From contig NZ_CP043318.1 of the NCBI RefSeq assembly GCF_001984825.2, positions 2,046,001 through 2,110,000 on the forward strand: a DNA stretch of 64,000 bases. The letters are read 5' to 3'. Positions 25,856-33,800 of this stretch are shown one piece after another. The DNA is from Enterobacter chengduensis. Its GTDB lineage: Bacteria > Pseudomonadota > Gammaproteobacteria > Enterobacterales > Enterobacteriaceae. The notes below the pieces were generated by a model. The model did not search any database, was not told the DNA's origin, and was given only the letters and a program-made list of their open reading frames with translations. The position numbers and the translations under genes were made by a program. Each line of letters starts with the position of its first letter. Within the stretch, counting starts at the first letter, position 1.

Positions 25856-27106
25856 ATGGAAAGCAAAGTAGTTGTTCCGGCGGAAGGTAAAAAGATCACC
25901 CTGCAAAACGGCAAGATTAACGTTCCTCACAATCCGATTATCCCGTTCATCGAAGGTGACGGTATCGGTGTAGACGTTACCCCGGCAATGCTGAAAGTGG
26001 TTGATGCCGCTGTTGAGAAAGCCTACAAAGGCGAGCGTAAAATTTCCTGGATGGAAATTTACACCGGTGAGAAATCGACTCAAGTTTATGGCCAGGACGT
26101 CTGGCTGCCGGCCGAAACGCTGGACCTGATCCGCGACTACCGCGTTGCTATTAAAGGCCCACTGACCACCCCAGTCGGCGGCGGTATCCGTTCCCTGAAC
26201 GTGGCGCTGCGCCAGGAGCTGGACCTGTACGTGTGTCTGCGTCCGGTTCGTTACTATCAGGGCACCCCAAGCCCGGTTAAGCACCCTGAACTGACCGATA
26301 TGGTTATCTTCCGCGAAAACTCAGAAGACATCTACGCGGGTATCGAATGGAAAGCGGACTCTGCAGACGCAGAAAAAGTGATTAAATTCCTGCGCGAAGA
26401 GATGGGCGTGAAGAAAATTCGCTTCCCTGAGCATTGCGGTATCGGCATCAAGCCGTGCTCCGAAGAAGGGACCAAGCGTCTGGTGCGTGCGGCGATCGAA
26501 TATGCGATCACCAACGACCGCGACTCAGTGACCCTGGTGCACAAAGGCAACATCATGAAGTTCACCGAAGGCGCGTTCAAAGACTGGGGCTACCAGTTGG
26601 CGACCGAAGAGTTCGGCGGCGAGCCGATCGACGGCGGCCCGTGGCAGAAGATTAAGAACCCGAACACCGGCAAAGAGATCGTCATTAAAGACGTGATCGC
26701 CGATGCGTTCCTGCAGCAGATCCTGCTGCGTCCTGCCGAATACGACGTGATTGCCTGTATGAACCTGAACGGGGACTACATCTCCGACGCCCTGGCCGCT
26801 CAGGTTGGCGGTATCGGTATTGCCCCTGGCGCGAACATCGGCGACGAGTGCGCCCTTTTCGAAGCAACCCACGGTACTGCACCAAAATACGCAGGCCAGG
26901 ACAAGGTGAACCCAGGCTCTATCATCCTCTCCGCAGAGATGATGCTGCGCCATATGGAATGGTTTGAAGCCGCAGACCTGATCGTTAAGGGTATGGAAGG
27001 CGCGATCAACGCGAAAACCGTAACGTACGATTTCGAACGTCTGATGGAAGGCGCTAAGCTGCTGAAATGCTCAGAGTTTGGCGACGCGATTATCGCGAAT
27101 ATGTAA
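25856..27106 (+). CDS. icd: Icd, NADP-dependent isocitrate dehydrogenase
   Basis: Icd oxidises isocitrate to 2-oxoglutarate in the TCA cycle. The 416 residues match E. coli. The AceK phosphorylation site Ser113 lies in [13 protein letters not shown], and isocitrate/Mg ligands appear in [13 protein letters not shown] and [15 protein letters not shown]. Codon use is that of a highly expressed gene. In E. coli K-12 the 3' end of icd is the attachment site of prophage e14; here the end is uninterrupted. Gene order departs from the E. coli chromosome directly after this gene. Confidence 0.98.
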   Translation: MESKVVVPAEGKKITLQNGKINVPHNPIIPFIEGDGIGVDVTPAMLKVVDAAVEKAYKGERKISWMEIYTGEKSTQVYGQDVWLPAETLDLIRDYRVAIKGPLTTPVGGGIRSLNVALRQELDLYVCLRPVRYYQGTPSPVKHPELTDMVIFRENSEDIYAGIEWKADSADAEKVIKFLREEMGVKKIRFPEHCGIGIKPCSEEGTKRLVRAAIEYAITNDRDSVTLVHKGNIMKFTEGAFKDWGYQLATEEFGGEPIDGGPWQKIKNPNTGKEIVIKDVIADAFLQQILLRPAEYDVIACMNLNGDYISDALAAQVGGIGIAPGANIGDECALFEATHGTAPKYAGQDKVNPGSIILSAEMMLRHMEWFEAADLIVKGMEGAINAKTVTYDFERLMEGAKLLKCSEFGDAIIANM

Positions 27107-27128
27107 TCCAGACTCTGGGTTAAACAAG

Positions 27129-27158
27129 AGCGGGGGCCTGAGGGTTCCCGTTTTTTTT
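27129..27158 (+). terminator. icd terminator
   Basis: GCGGGGGCC-TGAG-GGTTCCCG type hairpin with two inner mismatches, followed by eight T (27151-27158). It is a typical intrinsic terminator 25 bp after the icd stop. Confidence 0.85.
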
Positions 27159-27183
27159 GCCTCTGCCTGCGGGAGACAACACG

Positions 27184-27531
27184 ATGCTAGCCACCGTCCT
27201 TATCGCTGCCGTTGCACTCATCCATCTCTACATTCTCGTGCTGGAAATGTTCCTCTGGAATACCAAAACGGGACACAAGGCTTTTAATCTGCGTCCCGAC
27301 TTTGCGCGCGACACCCGCGTGCTGGCAGCGAATCAGGGGCTGTATAACGGCTTTCTGGCGGCGGGCCTGCTCTGGAGCCTCTGGCTCGGCGACAAGGGGG
27401 TTAAGGTGGCCATCTTCTTCCTGACCTGCGTGCTGGTCGCCGGGCTCTTTGGCGCAGCCACCGCCAGCCGGAAAATTTTGTATGTGCAGGCTTTACCCGC
27501 GCTCGCGGCGCTGCTTGCGTTACTTATCTGA
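27184..27531 (+). CDS. DUF1304 family small membrane protein
   Basis: A 115-residue protein with four hydrophobic segments (about 2-19, 52-68, 74-92, 97-114), so it is an integral membrane protein. The opening IHLYILVLEMFLW and the middle NQGLYNGFLAAGL match the DUF1304 family. Its function is unknown. ATG 27184 follows GGGAGA. No partner is obvious; it lies between icd and ymjA. Confidence 0.85.
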   Translation: MLATVLIAAVALIHLYILVLEMFLWNTKTGHKAFNLRPDFARDTRVLAANQGLYNGFLAAGLLWSLWLGDKGVKVAIFFLTCVLVAGLFGAATASRKILYVQALPALAALLALLI

Positions 27532-27605
27532 AGCAACGCTTTGGTTGATGTAACGCGTCCGATATACTCGTGACGTTACCCTTCCTGGCTAGAGACGAGA
27601 CTGTT

Positions 27606-27851
27606 ATGCACAACGATATCCCACTGAAATACTATGACATTGCCGATGAATACGCGACGGAAGCCGCAGAGCAGGTAGCGGAGTCAGAGCGCGACGCGCT
27701 GGCACACTATTTCCAGCTGCTGCTCACCCGCTTAGCGAATAATGAGGAGATCAGCGAGGAAGCCCAGCAGGAGATGGCCGCAGAAGCCGGGATCCGTGCG
27801 GGTCGCATTGATGATGTTGCGAATTTCCTCAATCAGTGGGGAAATGAATAG
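27606..27851 (+). CDS. ymjA: YmjA, DUF2543 family protein
   Basis: An 81-residue acidic soluble protein, nearly identical to E. coli YmjA (same length; [20 protein letters not shown] is shared). The function is unknown. Helices and many Glu residues dominate, and there is no signal peptide. I chose ATG 27606 ([17 protein letters not shown]) over the longer in-frame form because only this part is conserved. In E. coli ymjA is in a different part of the chromosome. Confidence 0.92.
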   Translation: MHNDIPLKYYDIADEYATEAAEQVAESERDALAHYFQLLLTRLANNEEISEEAQQEMAAEAGIRAGRIDDVANFLNQWGNE

Positions 27852-27857
27852 CCTGCC

Positions 27858-28019
27858 TCAAAAACCGTTATGCTGATGCTTTGCGATACAGCTCAGCATC
27901 ACGCTATCGGACCACATGCATTTTTTTCGCAGAATATGCGAAGCAGGCTGGTCGATAAACAGCACGTAAATGACGGCCAGAAAAAAGAGAGCCATTGGGA
28001 AAAGTAAGGATAATTTCAC
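27858..28019 (-). CDS. Candidate 53-residue small membrane protein
   Basis: An ORF on the minus strand from GTG 28019 to TGA 27858. The N-terminal part KLSLLFPMALFFLAVIYVLF is a clear membrane helix, followed by a basic stretch (LRKKC) and two cysteines. It ends 6 bp from the convergent ymjA stop and fills a 287-bp gap that has no other gene. Against it: the start is GTG with no strong ribosome binding site, and an internal ATG (9 codons in) also lacks one. I do not recognise the family. Confidence 0.4.
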   Translation of the reverse strand: MKLSLLFPMALFFLAVIYVLFIDQPASHILRKKCMWSDSVMLSCIAKHQHNGF

Positions 28020-28138
28020 ATTTTTAACCAAAGTAAGCGTGTATTTCCAGGTAATCTACCGTCTGATTGTGACGACTATATGATTTTGCGTAAAAAATGG
28101 AAACGCCAAATTTAAAAAAGATCGCGCCGGGCTTCTGG

Positions 28139-29638
28139 TTATCGTGCGACACCGGTGAGCCGCTTCGCCAGCTCGCTTCGGGTAAGGGCTTTTGAGAAAT
28201 ACCATCCCTGGATCAGGGCATCGGGATATCTGTCAGCAATAAAGCGATATTGAATTTCATTTTCCACGCCCTCGAAAACAAGCGTTTTGTTTAGCTTCGC
28301 GAGGGCATCGCTGAAGATAACAAAGATATTTTGCTTATAATGCTCGCTGATGCCATCCACCAGCGACTTATCAATTTTTATCTCATCATATTCAAGCAGC
28401 GACAGGCGGGCGAGGTTTGAATTTTGCACGCCAAAATCATCAATTGATATTTTAACGCCGAGCGACGTCAGCTCCTGACAGAATCCCTCAAGGATATCCG
28501 CCGCGGAAACGGCTTTCTCGGAAAGCTCCACTTTCATCAGGGAGAGGGGGAGCTGGTTGGCTAAACACTCGCGACGCAAACGCTGAATAAACTGAACGTC
28601 TTCGATTTCCTTGCGCCCAACGTTGAGGGAAACGATCAGCTGATGCTTTATTGCCAGCGGGGCAATTTCTGAAAGCGATTTCCCGATAATATTGCTGTAG
28701 TATTTTTTATACAGACCAATTTTCTTAATTAATGGGATAAACAGCTCCGGCGAGACGTCTCCGTGCTTCTGGTCCCGCCATCGCGACAGAACTTCAACGC
28801 CCACGATTTTTTGATCGCGAATGCGAATAATGGGCTGGTAATTAACGCTAAGGGTGTTGGTTAACACGGCTTTGATCAGCGTGCGTTCCAGCGAAAAACG
28901 GTCTTCATAAATACGGAAGATAAATAGCGTTATTGCGAGCCAGATTAAATAAAGAATGACGGCAAGAAACGTAAAGATAAACGGGGGTAAGGAGGCCAGT
29001 CCAGCATCGTGATGTTTAACAATCACGCATAAATCCCACAAGGCGCTGCACTGTGTAATAGTCAGGGTGAACAGCGTCGAATGCAGCCAGCTTTGTGGTT
29101 GAAGCTCAGGGGCGGCGGCAAAAAAGGTCCGGCCAAAGTCCTTTGTGGTAGCACTCAGAGAATAGCTTGCGGTAACCGGCGTGAATTTATCGTAGGCATA
29201 GCGCGAGGTGAAGATAATAATATTATTATAAATGGCCGCATTGCCCGTGAAAAAATCTTTCCTCGAAAACTGCGCCAGAAGAAAGCCTCTCGGCGTTTTA
29301 TGCAGCTCTTCAGGAAGCGCAACGGGCGTCGCGAGCTTACCCCAAAAAGCGGTACAAACTATTTTTCCCTTTTCGATAAAGCCGATATCGCCGAAATAGA
29401 GGCTGTTGAGCTTTATTTGTCTGTAGCTATCAAGACTGGCTTTATCACATCCCTGCGTCGTAATGCTTTTGAGGCCCAGCGCCACGCTTTCGGACAGGTC
29501 TTCTGAATAACGTAATAGGGTACGGGATATTTCGAGCTGTTTGGTTTTCTGCTGGCCGATGATTACCGCATTGACCACATACAGAGACAGGATGACCAGA
29601 AGCGTGGAAACGATCGCAACGGCAATGAGCTTTTTCAT
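28139..29638 (-). CDS. CSS-motif EAL-domain c-di-GMP phosphodiesterase
   Basis: An inner-membrane phosphodiesterase of the PdeB/C/D/G/N type. From ATG 29638 (MKKLIAVAIVSTLLV) it has TM1 (3-25), a periplasmic CSS-type domain with the conserved cysteines in TQGCDKAS and KIVCTAFWG, TM2 near 235-260, and a C-terminal EAL domain. The EAL signature reads EVL. Metal-binding residues are present (SLNVGR, IDDF, DEIKIDKS, EGVENE, QGWYF). Loop 6 is changed from the usual DDFGTGYSS to DDFGVQNSN, which may affect activity or dimerisation. In such proteins a periplasmic disulfide controls the enzyme. It is divergent from a second CSS-EAL gene. It is specific to this region and absent here in E. coli. Confidence 0.88.
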   Translation of the reverse strand: MKKLIAVAIVSTLLVILSLYVVNAVIIGQQKTKQLEISRTLLRYSEDLSESVALGLKSITTQGCDKASLDSYRQIKLNSLYFGDIGFIEKGKIVCTAFWGKLATPVALPEELHKTPRGFLLAQFSRKDFFTGNAAIYNNIIIFTSRYAYDKFTPVTASYSLSATTKDFGRTFFAAAPELQPQSWLHSTLFTLTITQCSALWDLCVIVKHHDAGLASLPPFIFTFLAVILYLIWLAITLFIFRIYEDRFSLERTLIKAVLTNTLSVNYQPIIRIRDQKIVGVEVLSRWRDQKHGDVSPELFIPLIKKIGLYKKYYSNIIGKSLSEIAPLAIKHQLIVSLNVGRKEIEDVQFIQRLRRECLANQLPLSLMKVELSEKAVSAADILEGFCQELTSLGVKISIDDFGVQNSNLARLSLLEYDEIKIDKSLVDGISEHYKQNIFVIFSDALAKLNKTLVFEGVENEIQYRFIADRYPDALIQGWYFSKALTRSELAKRLTGVAR

Positions 29639-29873
29639 TTTCCAGTTATCCTGTCCGCTCCCTGATTCCACAAATCTTATCACAGCCAGGGCAGGGTACA
29701 AGCCTGATAGTCACAGCAGGTAATCACATTCTGGTGGGTGAACTCATGCGAAAGTATCAGTTTTTTAAGATAAATCTTAACTAAACTTTTTACATTACTG
29801 CTGCAATGCCGGGAGAGCCAAAGCCGCTTTTTCCAGATCTTCCATGCTTGTTTTTTCTATTAAGGAAAACATC

Positions 29874-31394
29874 GTGCGCAACGTGACGATCCCCCTTCTC
29901 AGCGCCCTGTTTCTTTTTCTGGGCGGCATGCTGATTATTAACTGGCAGCTATGGCACATGGCGAAAGCGAGTAATATCTACACCGCTACGGTGAGCATCC
30001 GAAAAATTGAAAACATTCTTACTGAAGCGGCCAGTGCGGCCAATACGGCGAGGCGCGTTGCGGCTCAAGGATGTACCCCCAGTAGACAGCTGGCGCTGGG
30101 GACAGAAGCCGCGCTAAAACCGCATCTGCGCGCCATCATGATCCAGCAGCAGGGTAAAATCATCTGTACTTCTCTTCCCGGGAACGGCGTGTTGATTATT
30201 CATCCGGAGACGTTACCTGAGGAAAAATTAATGCTGTTACCGGGTAATCGACAGGTGAACGGCATTCCGGTGCTTGTCTTCCAGATGCCCATTGCGGGAG
30301 GGCGCGTTATCGTCAGCGTCAGTGACGCGCATTTGCAGGACGTCATCGCGAACGCATCAAACAGCGTTGACCTGGGGCTGGTGGTTGGCGAAAAAGTGTT
30401 TACGCGCAACGGTGATGTGACCAGCTGGAAAGCGGCCTCTCAAGAGGGCTCACTTACCTCATCAACGCAATTCCCCTTTAGTCTGGTATGGCAATCACCG
30501 GCCTTTTTTAGCCTGACGCGGCTGCTGCAGCAGGGATGGAGCCTGATACTGCTTATTCTTACGCTATCGGTAGCGGTAGGCATTTTGATCCGCCGTTACG
30601 CGGGCAAAAGCACCTCATTTGAAGACGATTTGCGTAAGGCCATTACGCAGGGAGAGATCGAGCCTTATTACCAGCCGATCGTGAACGGGGACACAGGCGG
30701 GTTATACGGCGTCGAAGTGCTGGCAAGGTGGAAGCATCCAAGGTCAGGCTTTATTCCGCCGGACGTCTTTATTCCGATTGCTGAACGTAGCGGGTTGATT
30801 ATTCCGCTGACCAAAGGGCTGATGGCGAAAGTTGTTACGCAGCTTAAGCCGCTTTTGCCTAAGCTACCGGACGGGTTTCATATCGGGGTGAACATCAGCG
30901 CCAGGCACATCAATGCGCCTTCTTTTATCGGTGACTGTCGCGTTTTCGGCAAGGGATTTCAGGGTAAAGAAGTCAAGCTGGTTCTTGAGGTGACCGAGCG
31001 TGAACCGCTGATCGATAATCCTCATCTGGTTGAAAATCTTAACAGGCTGCATAACGCCGGTTTTGTCATCGCCCTGGATGATTTTGGTACAGGCTATTCA
31101 GGGCTGTCATGCCTTAATGCGCTCGCCATTGATTATATTAAAATAGATAAAAGCTTTGTGAACCGGGTTTCGGATGAAAAGGACTCGACGATCCTGCTGG
31201 ACTGCGTCATTGATCTGGCGAAAAAACTCTCATTACGCATTGTGGCTGAGGGCGTAGAAACAAAAGCGCAGCTGGAGTATCTCAACCGTAATGAAATTAC
31301 GCTGTTGCAGGGTTATTATTTTGGTAAGCCTGTCTCCTATATCGATTTTATTAAAGTCATTTTATCTAAGCCTAGGGAGACCGTAAGTTTATAA
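29874..31394 (+). CDS. CSS-motif EAL-domain c-di-GMP phosphodiesterase
   Basis: The second CSS-EAL protein, 506 residues from GTG 29874, which has AAGGA seven bases upstream. An ATG 30 bp earlier lacks a binding site. TM1 spans 6-24; the periplasmic domain has cysteines in AAQGCTPS and KIICTSLPG; TM2 is near 222-240; and the EAL domain fills the rest. All catalytic motifs look intact: VEVLARWKHP, VNISARH, EVTERE, LDDFGTGYSG, IKIDKSF, AEGVET, LLQGYYF. It should hydrolyse c-di-GMP to pGpG. It diverges from the first CSS-EAL gene across about 235 bp and is followed in the same direction by a diguanylate cyclase, so opposing activities sit side by side. Confidence 0.9.
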   Translation: MRNVTIPLLSALFLFLGGMLIINWQLWHMAKASNIYTATVSIRKIENILTEAASAANTARRVAAQGCTPSRQLALGTEAALKPHLRAIMIQQQGKIICTSLPGNGVLIIHPETLPEEKLMLLPGNRQVNGIPVLVFQMPIAGGRVIVSVSDAHLQDVIANASNSVDLGLVVGEKVFTRNGDVTSWKAASQEGSLTSSTQFPFSLVWQSPAFFSLTRLLQQGWSLILLILTLSVAVGILIRRYAGKSTSFEDDLRKAITQGEIEPYYQPIVNGDTGGLYGVEVLARWKHPRSGFIPPDVFIPIAERSGLIIPLTKGLMAKVVTQLKPLLPKLPDGFHIGVNISARHINAPSFIGDCRVFGKGFQGKEVKLVLEVTEREPLIDNPHLVENLNRLHNAGFVIALDDFGTGYSGLSCLNALAIDYIKIDKSFVNRVSDEKDSTILLDCVIDLAKKLSLRIVAEGVETKAQLEYLNRNEITLLQGYYFGKPVSYIDFIKVILSKPRETVSL

Positions 31395-31519
31395 AACGAA
31401 TTTAAGACGAGCTTCTGTAGTATGCTTAAGTGCAATTCATTTTCCTCTTATCCTGAGCTTTGTTACAGTGACAAGAGTTGTCAGCCAGGGATGTCAGGCG
31501 TGATAAGGTGGAATAGCTC

Positions 31520-32992
31520 GTGCATGTGAAAAATACTTTTTACACAACAACCATTACCGTCATTATTGTCTCATTGATCATCTCGCTGTCGATTGCCGTC
31601 CAAATTGCCACGTCCAAACAGCAGTCAATCCAGCAAATAAATACCGGCGTCGCTAACCTGAGCCATACCCTCGATGTCTACACCGAGGGGATCATGCGCC
31701 AGAGTGAAATGGTAATTACTACCGTTTCCGACATAATCGAAATTTATGGTATGACCCCGCAGCAGGCGACCCATATTCAGCAGATGCTTAATAATCAGGA
31801 TAATTTCCTTACCCAGATTAATAATGTGGTTGTTTACGATGCCAGGGGAGATATCTTTACCGCACTGCACGAAAGTTTTACCGGGCCACGCAAAGGTTCG
31901 GACAGAGAGTTTTTTATCTATCACAAGGAAAATAAAAGTCAGCAGATTTTTATTGGGGAGCCGGTGGTCAGCCGCACTAACGGTAAATGGGTTATCACCA
32001 TCAGCCGACGCCTTGAAACCCCCGCCGGGGCATTTAACGGCGTCGTGGTCGTGACGCTGGGTATCGAAAATTTTCTGGCGCTCTACGGGCAGATTAATAT
32101 CGGTCACTCGGGCGTCATTGGCTTAACGACGCAGTCAGGCGTGCTGCTGGTCCGTTATCCCTTTAAGAATACCTACATCGGCACGATTGTTTCTGATTCA
32201 CCTCTCTTCAGGAAATACCTCAAGGTACAAAATACCGGGATAGCCCGTTCCGTTTCGCGGTTTGATAAAATCGAACGCATTTATGCCTATGAGAAAAACA
32301 GCCGCTACGGGCTGGTTACCACCGTGGCCGTCAGCATTGATGAAGCCCTTGAACCCTGGCGCAAGCAGGCGATTCAGCTGGCGGTACTCATTTTCGTGTT
32401 CACGGCGATACTCATCGTGGCGTCATACTTCCTGTATTCCGACCTGTCCCGAAAAGCAAGGGACAACAAGGCGCTAAAGATTATTGCCTCAGAAGATGCC
32501 TTGACCGGGCTTTACAACCGCCGCATTTTTGATGAAAAAATCCTCTCGGAAATCGCGCGTTGTGCCGCACATGAAGCACCGATTTCGATGCTGATCGTGG
32601 ACGTGGACTACTTCAAAAAATATAACGATAACTACGGTCATCCGGAAGGGGACCGTTGCCTGGCGCTGCTGGGAAATAGCCTCAGGGAGAGCCTGACCCA
32701 TGATAACCAGATTGTGGCGCGATACGGCGGAGAGGAATTTGCGCTGATATTGCCGGAAACGAATATTCAGGAGGCACTTCGCCTGGCGCAGACGATTATT
32801 CGCAGTGTGTTCTCGCTCGAGATCGCCCATGCTTTCAGCCCCTTCGGACGGGTGACGGTAAGCGTCGGAATTTCAACCGCGCGCGCCGTCGACATCGCGG
32901 GCAGCCAGCAGAATATCATTATTGCCGCGGACCAGGCGCTCTATCAGGCAAAACGGGCAGGGCGTAACCGCTACGCATTTGTTGGAGTCTGA
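31520..32992 (+). CDS. Membrane diguanylate cyclase with periplasmic Cache-type sensor
   Basis: A 490-residue enzyme that should make c-di-GMP. TM1 (8-30) and TM2 (about 287-310) enclose a periplasmic domain of about 250 residues that resembles dCache (DREFFIYH, GEPVVSR, GKWVITISR). The GGDEF domain follows: DALTGLYNRR, VDVDYFKKYND, and the active site GGEEF. The inhibitory RxxD site nine residues before GGEEF is not present (HDNQ), so product inhibition through that site is unlikely. GTG 31520 with AAGGTGG upstream is the probable start; a second GTG lies two codons on. It lies three bases from the end of a RyhB-like sRNA on the other strand. Confidence 0.9.
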   Translation: MHVKNTFYTTTITVIIVSLIISLSIAVQIATSKQQSIQQINTGVANLSHTLDVYTEGIMRQSEMVITTVSDIIEIYGMTPQQATHIQQMLNNQDNFLTQINNVVVYDARGDIFTALHESFTGPRKGSDREFFIYHKENKSQQIFIGEPVVSRTNGKWVITISRRLETPAGAFNGVVVVTLGIENFLALYGQINIGHSGVIGLTTQSGVLLVRYPFKNTYIGTIVSDSPLFRKYLKVQNTGIARSVSRFDKIERIYAYEKNSRYGLVTTVAVSIDEALEPWRKQAIQLAVLIFVFTAILIVASYFLYSDLSRKARDNKALKIIASEDALTGLYNRRIFDEKILSEIARCAAHEAPISMLIVDVDYFKKYNDNYGHPEGDRCLALLGNSLRESLTHDNQIVARYGGEEFALILPETNIQEALRLAQTIIRSVFSLEIAHAFSPFGRVTVSVGISTARAVDIAGSQQNIIIAADQALYQAKRAGRNRYAFVGV

Positions 32993-32994
32993 GC

Positions 32995-33091
32995 AAAAAA
33001 AAAGCCCACTCTACGGTGGGCAAGAAATACTGGAAGCAATGTGAGCAATGTCGTACTGAATACCTGAGTAATTAACTCAACTATTCAGTGT
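32995..33091 (-). ncRNA. ryhB-2: RyhB-type iron-responsive small RNA (second copy, RyhB-2/IsrE-like)
   Basis: Plus positions 33022-33053, read on the minus strand, reproduce almost exactly the core of E. coli RyhB: CGACATTGCTCACATTGC and then TTCCAGTATT, the segment that pairs with target mRNAs. It is followed by a GCCCAC/GTGGGC terminator stem (33004-33021) and nine T. The 5' part is unlike E. coli RyhB. A near-consensus Fur box covers the promoter, giving an expected start near 33091 and an RNA of about 97 nt. In Salmonella the second RyhB copy (RyhB-2, IsrE) is also next to yeaQ, which supports the name. RyhB RNAs act with Hfq and repress iron-using proteins under iron starvation. The exact 5' end is inferred. 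Confidence 0.9.
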
Positions 33092-33125
33092 TGAGAAAGA
33101 TAATCCTTCTCAACAAAAGATGCAA
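33092..33125 (-). promoter_or_regulatory. RyhB-2 promoter with Fur box
   Basis: On the minus strand -35 TTGCAT (33120-33125) and -10 TATCTT (33097-33102) are 17 bp apart. The inverted repeat at 33092-33112 (TGAGAAGGATTATC and on) matches 16 of 21 positions of the Fur consensus and covers the -10 and spacer, so Fe-Fur should block transcription. Confidence 0.8.
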
Positions 33126-33183
33126 CCCCACATTTTATGTGCCACGTTATTTTTTAGTGATGAAGAATTGCACACTCTCTCAT

Positions 33184-33229
33184 TGTGATGCCTATCACAA
33201 ATTTCCTTTCTGAAATCCTGTGCTATTCT
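33184..33229 (+). promoter_or_regulatory. yeaQ promoter with CRP site and extended -10
   Basis: TGTGATGCCTATCACA at 33184-33199 is a perfect CRP core. An extended -10 TGCTATTCT (TATTCT at 33224-33229) follows, placing the CRP centre about 42-44 bp before the expected start, as in class II activation. The C before TATTCT also fits sigma-S preference; E. coli yeaQ-type genes are stationary-phase induced. Confidence 0.65.
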
Positions 33230-33277
33230 TTTTTGTGTCGTTGATTTAATGACAAAAACCATACAGAGAGGAAAGTT

Positions 33278-33526
33278 ATGGGAATTTTATCCTGGATTAT
33301 CTTTGGGCTTATTGCGGGTATTCTGGCTAAGTGGATCATGCCGGGCAAAGATGGCGGTGGGTTTATCGTCACCGTAATACTGGGTATTGTCGGCGCGGTA
33401 GTTGGTGGCTGGATCAGTACGCTGTTCGGTTTTGGCAAGGTCGATGGCTTTAACTTCGGCAGTTTCGCCGTGGCGGTGATCGGTGCGCTGGTTGTTCTGT
33501 TTATCTACAGAAAAATCAAAAGCTAA
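33278..33526 (+). CDS. yeaQ: YeaQ, GlsB/YeaQ/YmgE family membrane protein
   Basis: An 82-residue glycine-rich inner-membrane protein with three hydrophobic segments, almost identical to E. coli YeaQ. The family (transglycosylase-associated protein, PF04226) contains stress-induced proteins of unknown mechanism. WIMPGKDGGGF after the first helix is the family signature. AGAGAGGAAAG precedes the ATG. Its promoter carries a CRP site. A bidirectional terminator lies 16 bp after the stop. Confidence 0.96.
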   Translation: MGILSWIIFGLIAGILAKWIMPGKDGGGFIVTVILGIVGAVVGGWISTLFGFGKVDGFNFGSFAVAVIGALVVLFIYRKIKS

Positions 33527-33541
33527 GGCTTACAGGCGTTG

Positions 33542-33569
33542 AAAAAGGCTGCCGAATGGCGGCCTTTTT
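33542..33569. terminator. Bidirectional terminator between yeaQ and yoaJ
   Basis: AAAAAGGC-T-GCC-GAAT-GGC-G-GCCTTTTT: a 12-bp stem with one G-T pair and tetraloop GAAT, with T tracts on both strands. It serves yeaQ (+) and yoaKJ (-). Confidence 0.85.
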
Positions 33570-33581
33570 ACGTCCTGGCGT

Positions 33582-33656
33582 TTACCACCAGCCAAGCTGC
33601 GTGCCGGCAAATGCCGCAATGGCAACAATCAGCATAATGACGGTTGTTTTCCGCAT
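33582..33656 (-). CDS. yoaJ: YoaJ, 24-residue membrane microprotein
   Basis: ATG 33656 to TAA 33582 encodes 24 residues (MRKTTVIMLIVAIAAFAGTQ and then LGWW). This is one hydrophobic helix with a basic N-terminus and a Trp-Trp end, closely matching E. coli YoaJ, a small membrane protein shown to be made but of unknown function. It starts on the base next to the yoaK stop and is presumably co-transcribed with it. It is too short for ordinary gene finding. Confidence 0.88.
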   Translation of the reverse strand: MRKTTVIMLIVAIAAFAGTQLGWW

Positions 33657-33755
33657 TTATGCCCCCGGAGCCGCGTAACCGCCGACAAAAAACCATGCTA
33701 AAAAAACCACCGCCGTGATAAATATCACGACCGGGAAGAGGATCCCTATTCTCAT
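33657..33755 (-). CDS. yoaK: YoaK, 32-residue membrane microprotein
   Basis: ATG 33755 to TAA 33657 encodes 32 residues beginning MRIGILFPVVIFITAVVFLA and ending GGYAAPGA. This is one membrane helix, nearly identical to E. coli YoaK. It lies 45 bp after the dgcP stop on the same strand and directly before yoaJ, so dgcP-yoaK-yoaJ may share a transcript. ACAGGTGATGGT upstream supplies a ribosome binding site (AGGTGAT). Function unknown. Confidence 0.9.
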   Translation of the reverse strand: MRIGILFPVVIFITAVVFLAWFFVGGYAAPGA

Positions 33756-33800
33756 ACCATCACCTGTTTCGGTTCCAATAACGCCGTAGAGTGTACGGGG

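Noticed and set aside
25856..27106. Prophage integration at the icd 3' end
   Set aside because: icd is complete, and no integrase, duplicated icd end or phage gene follows.
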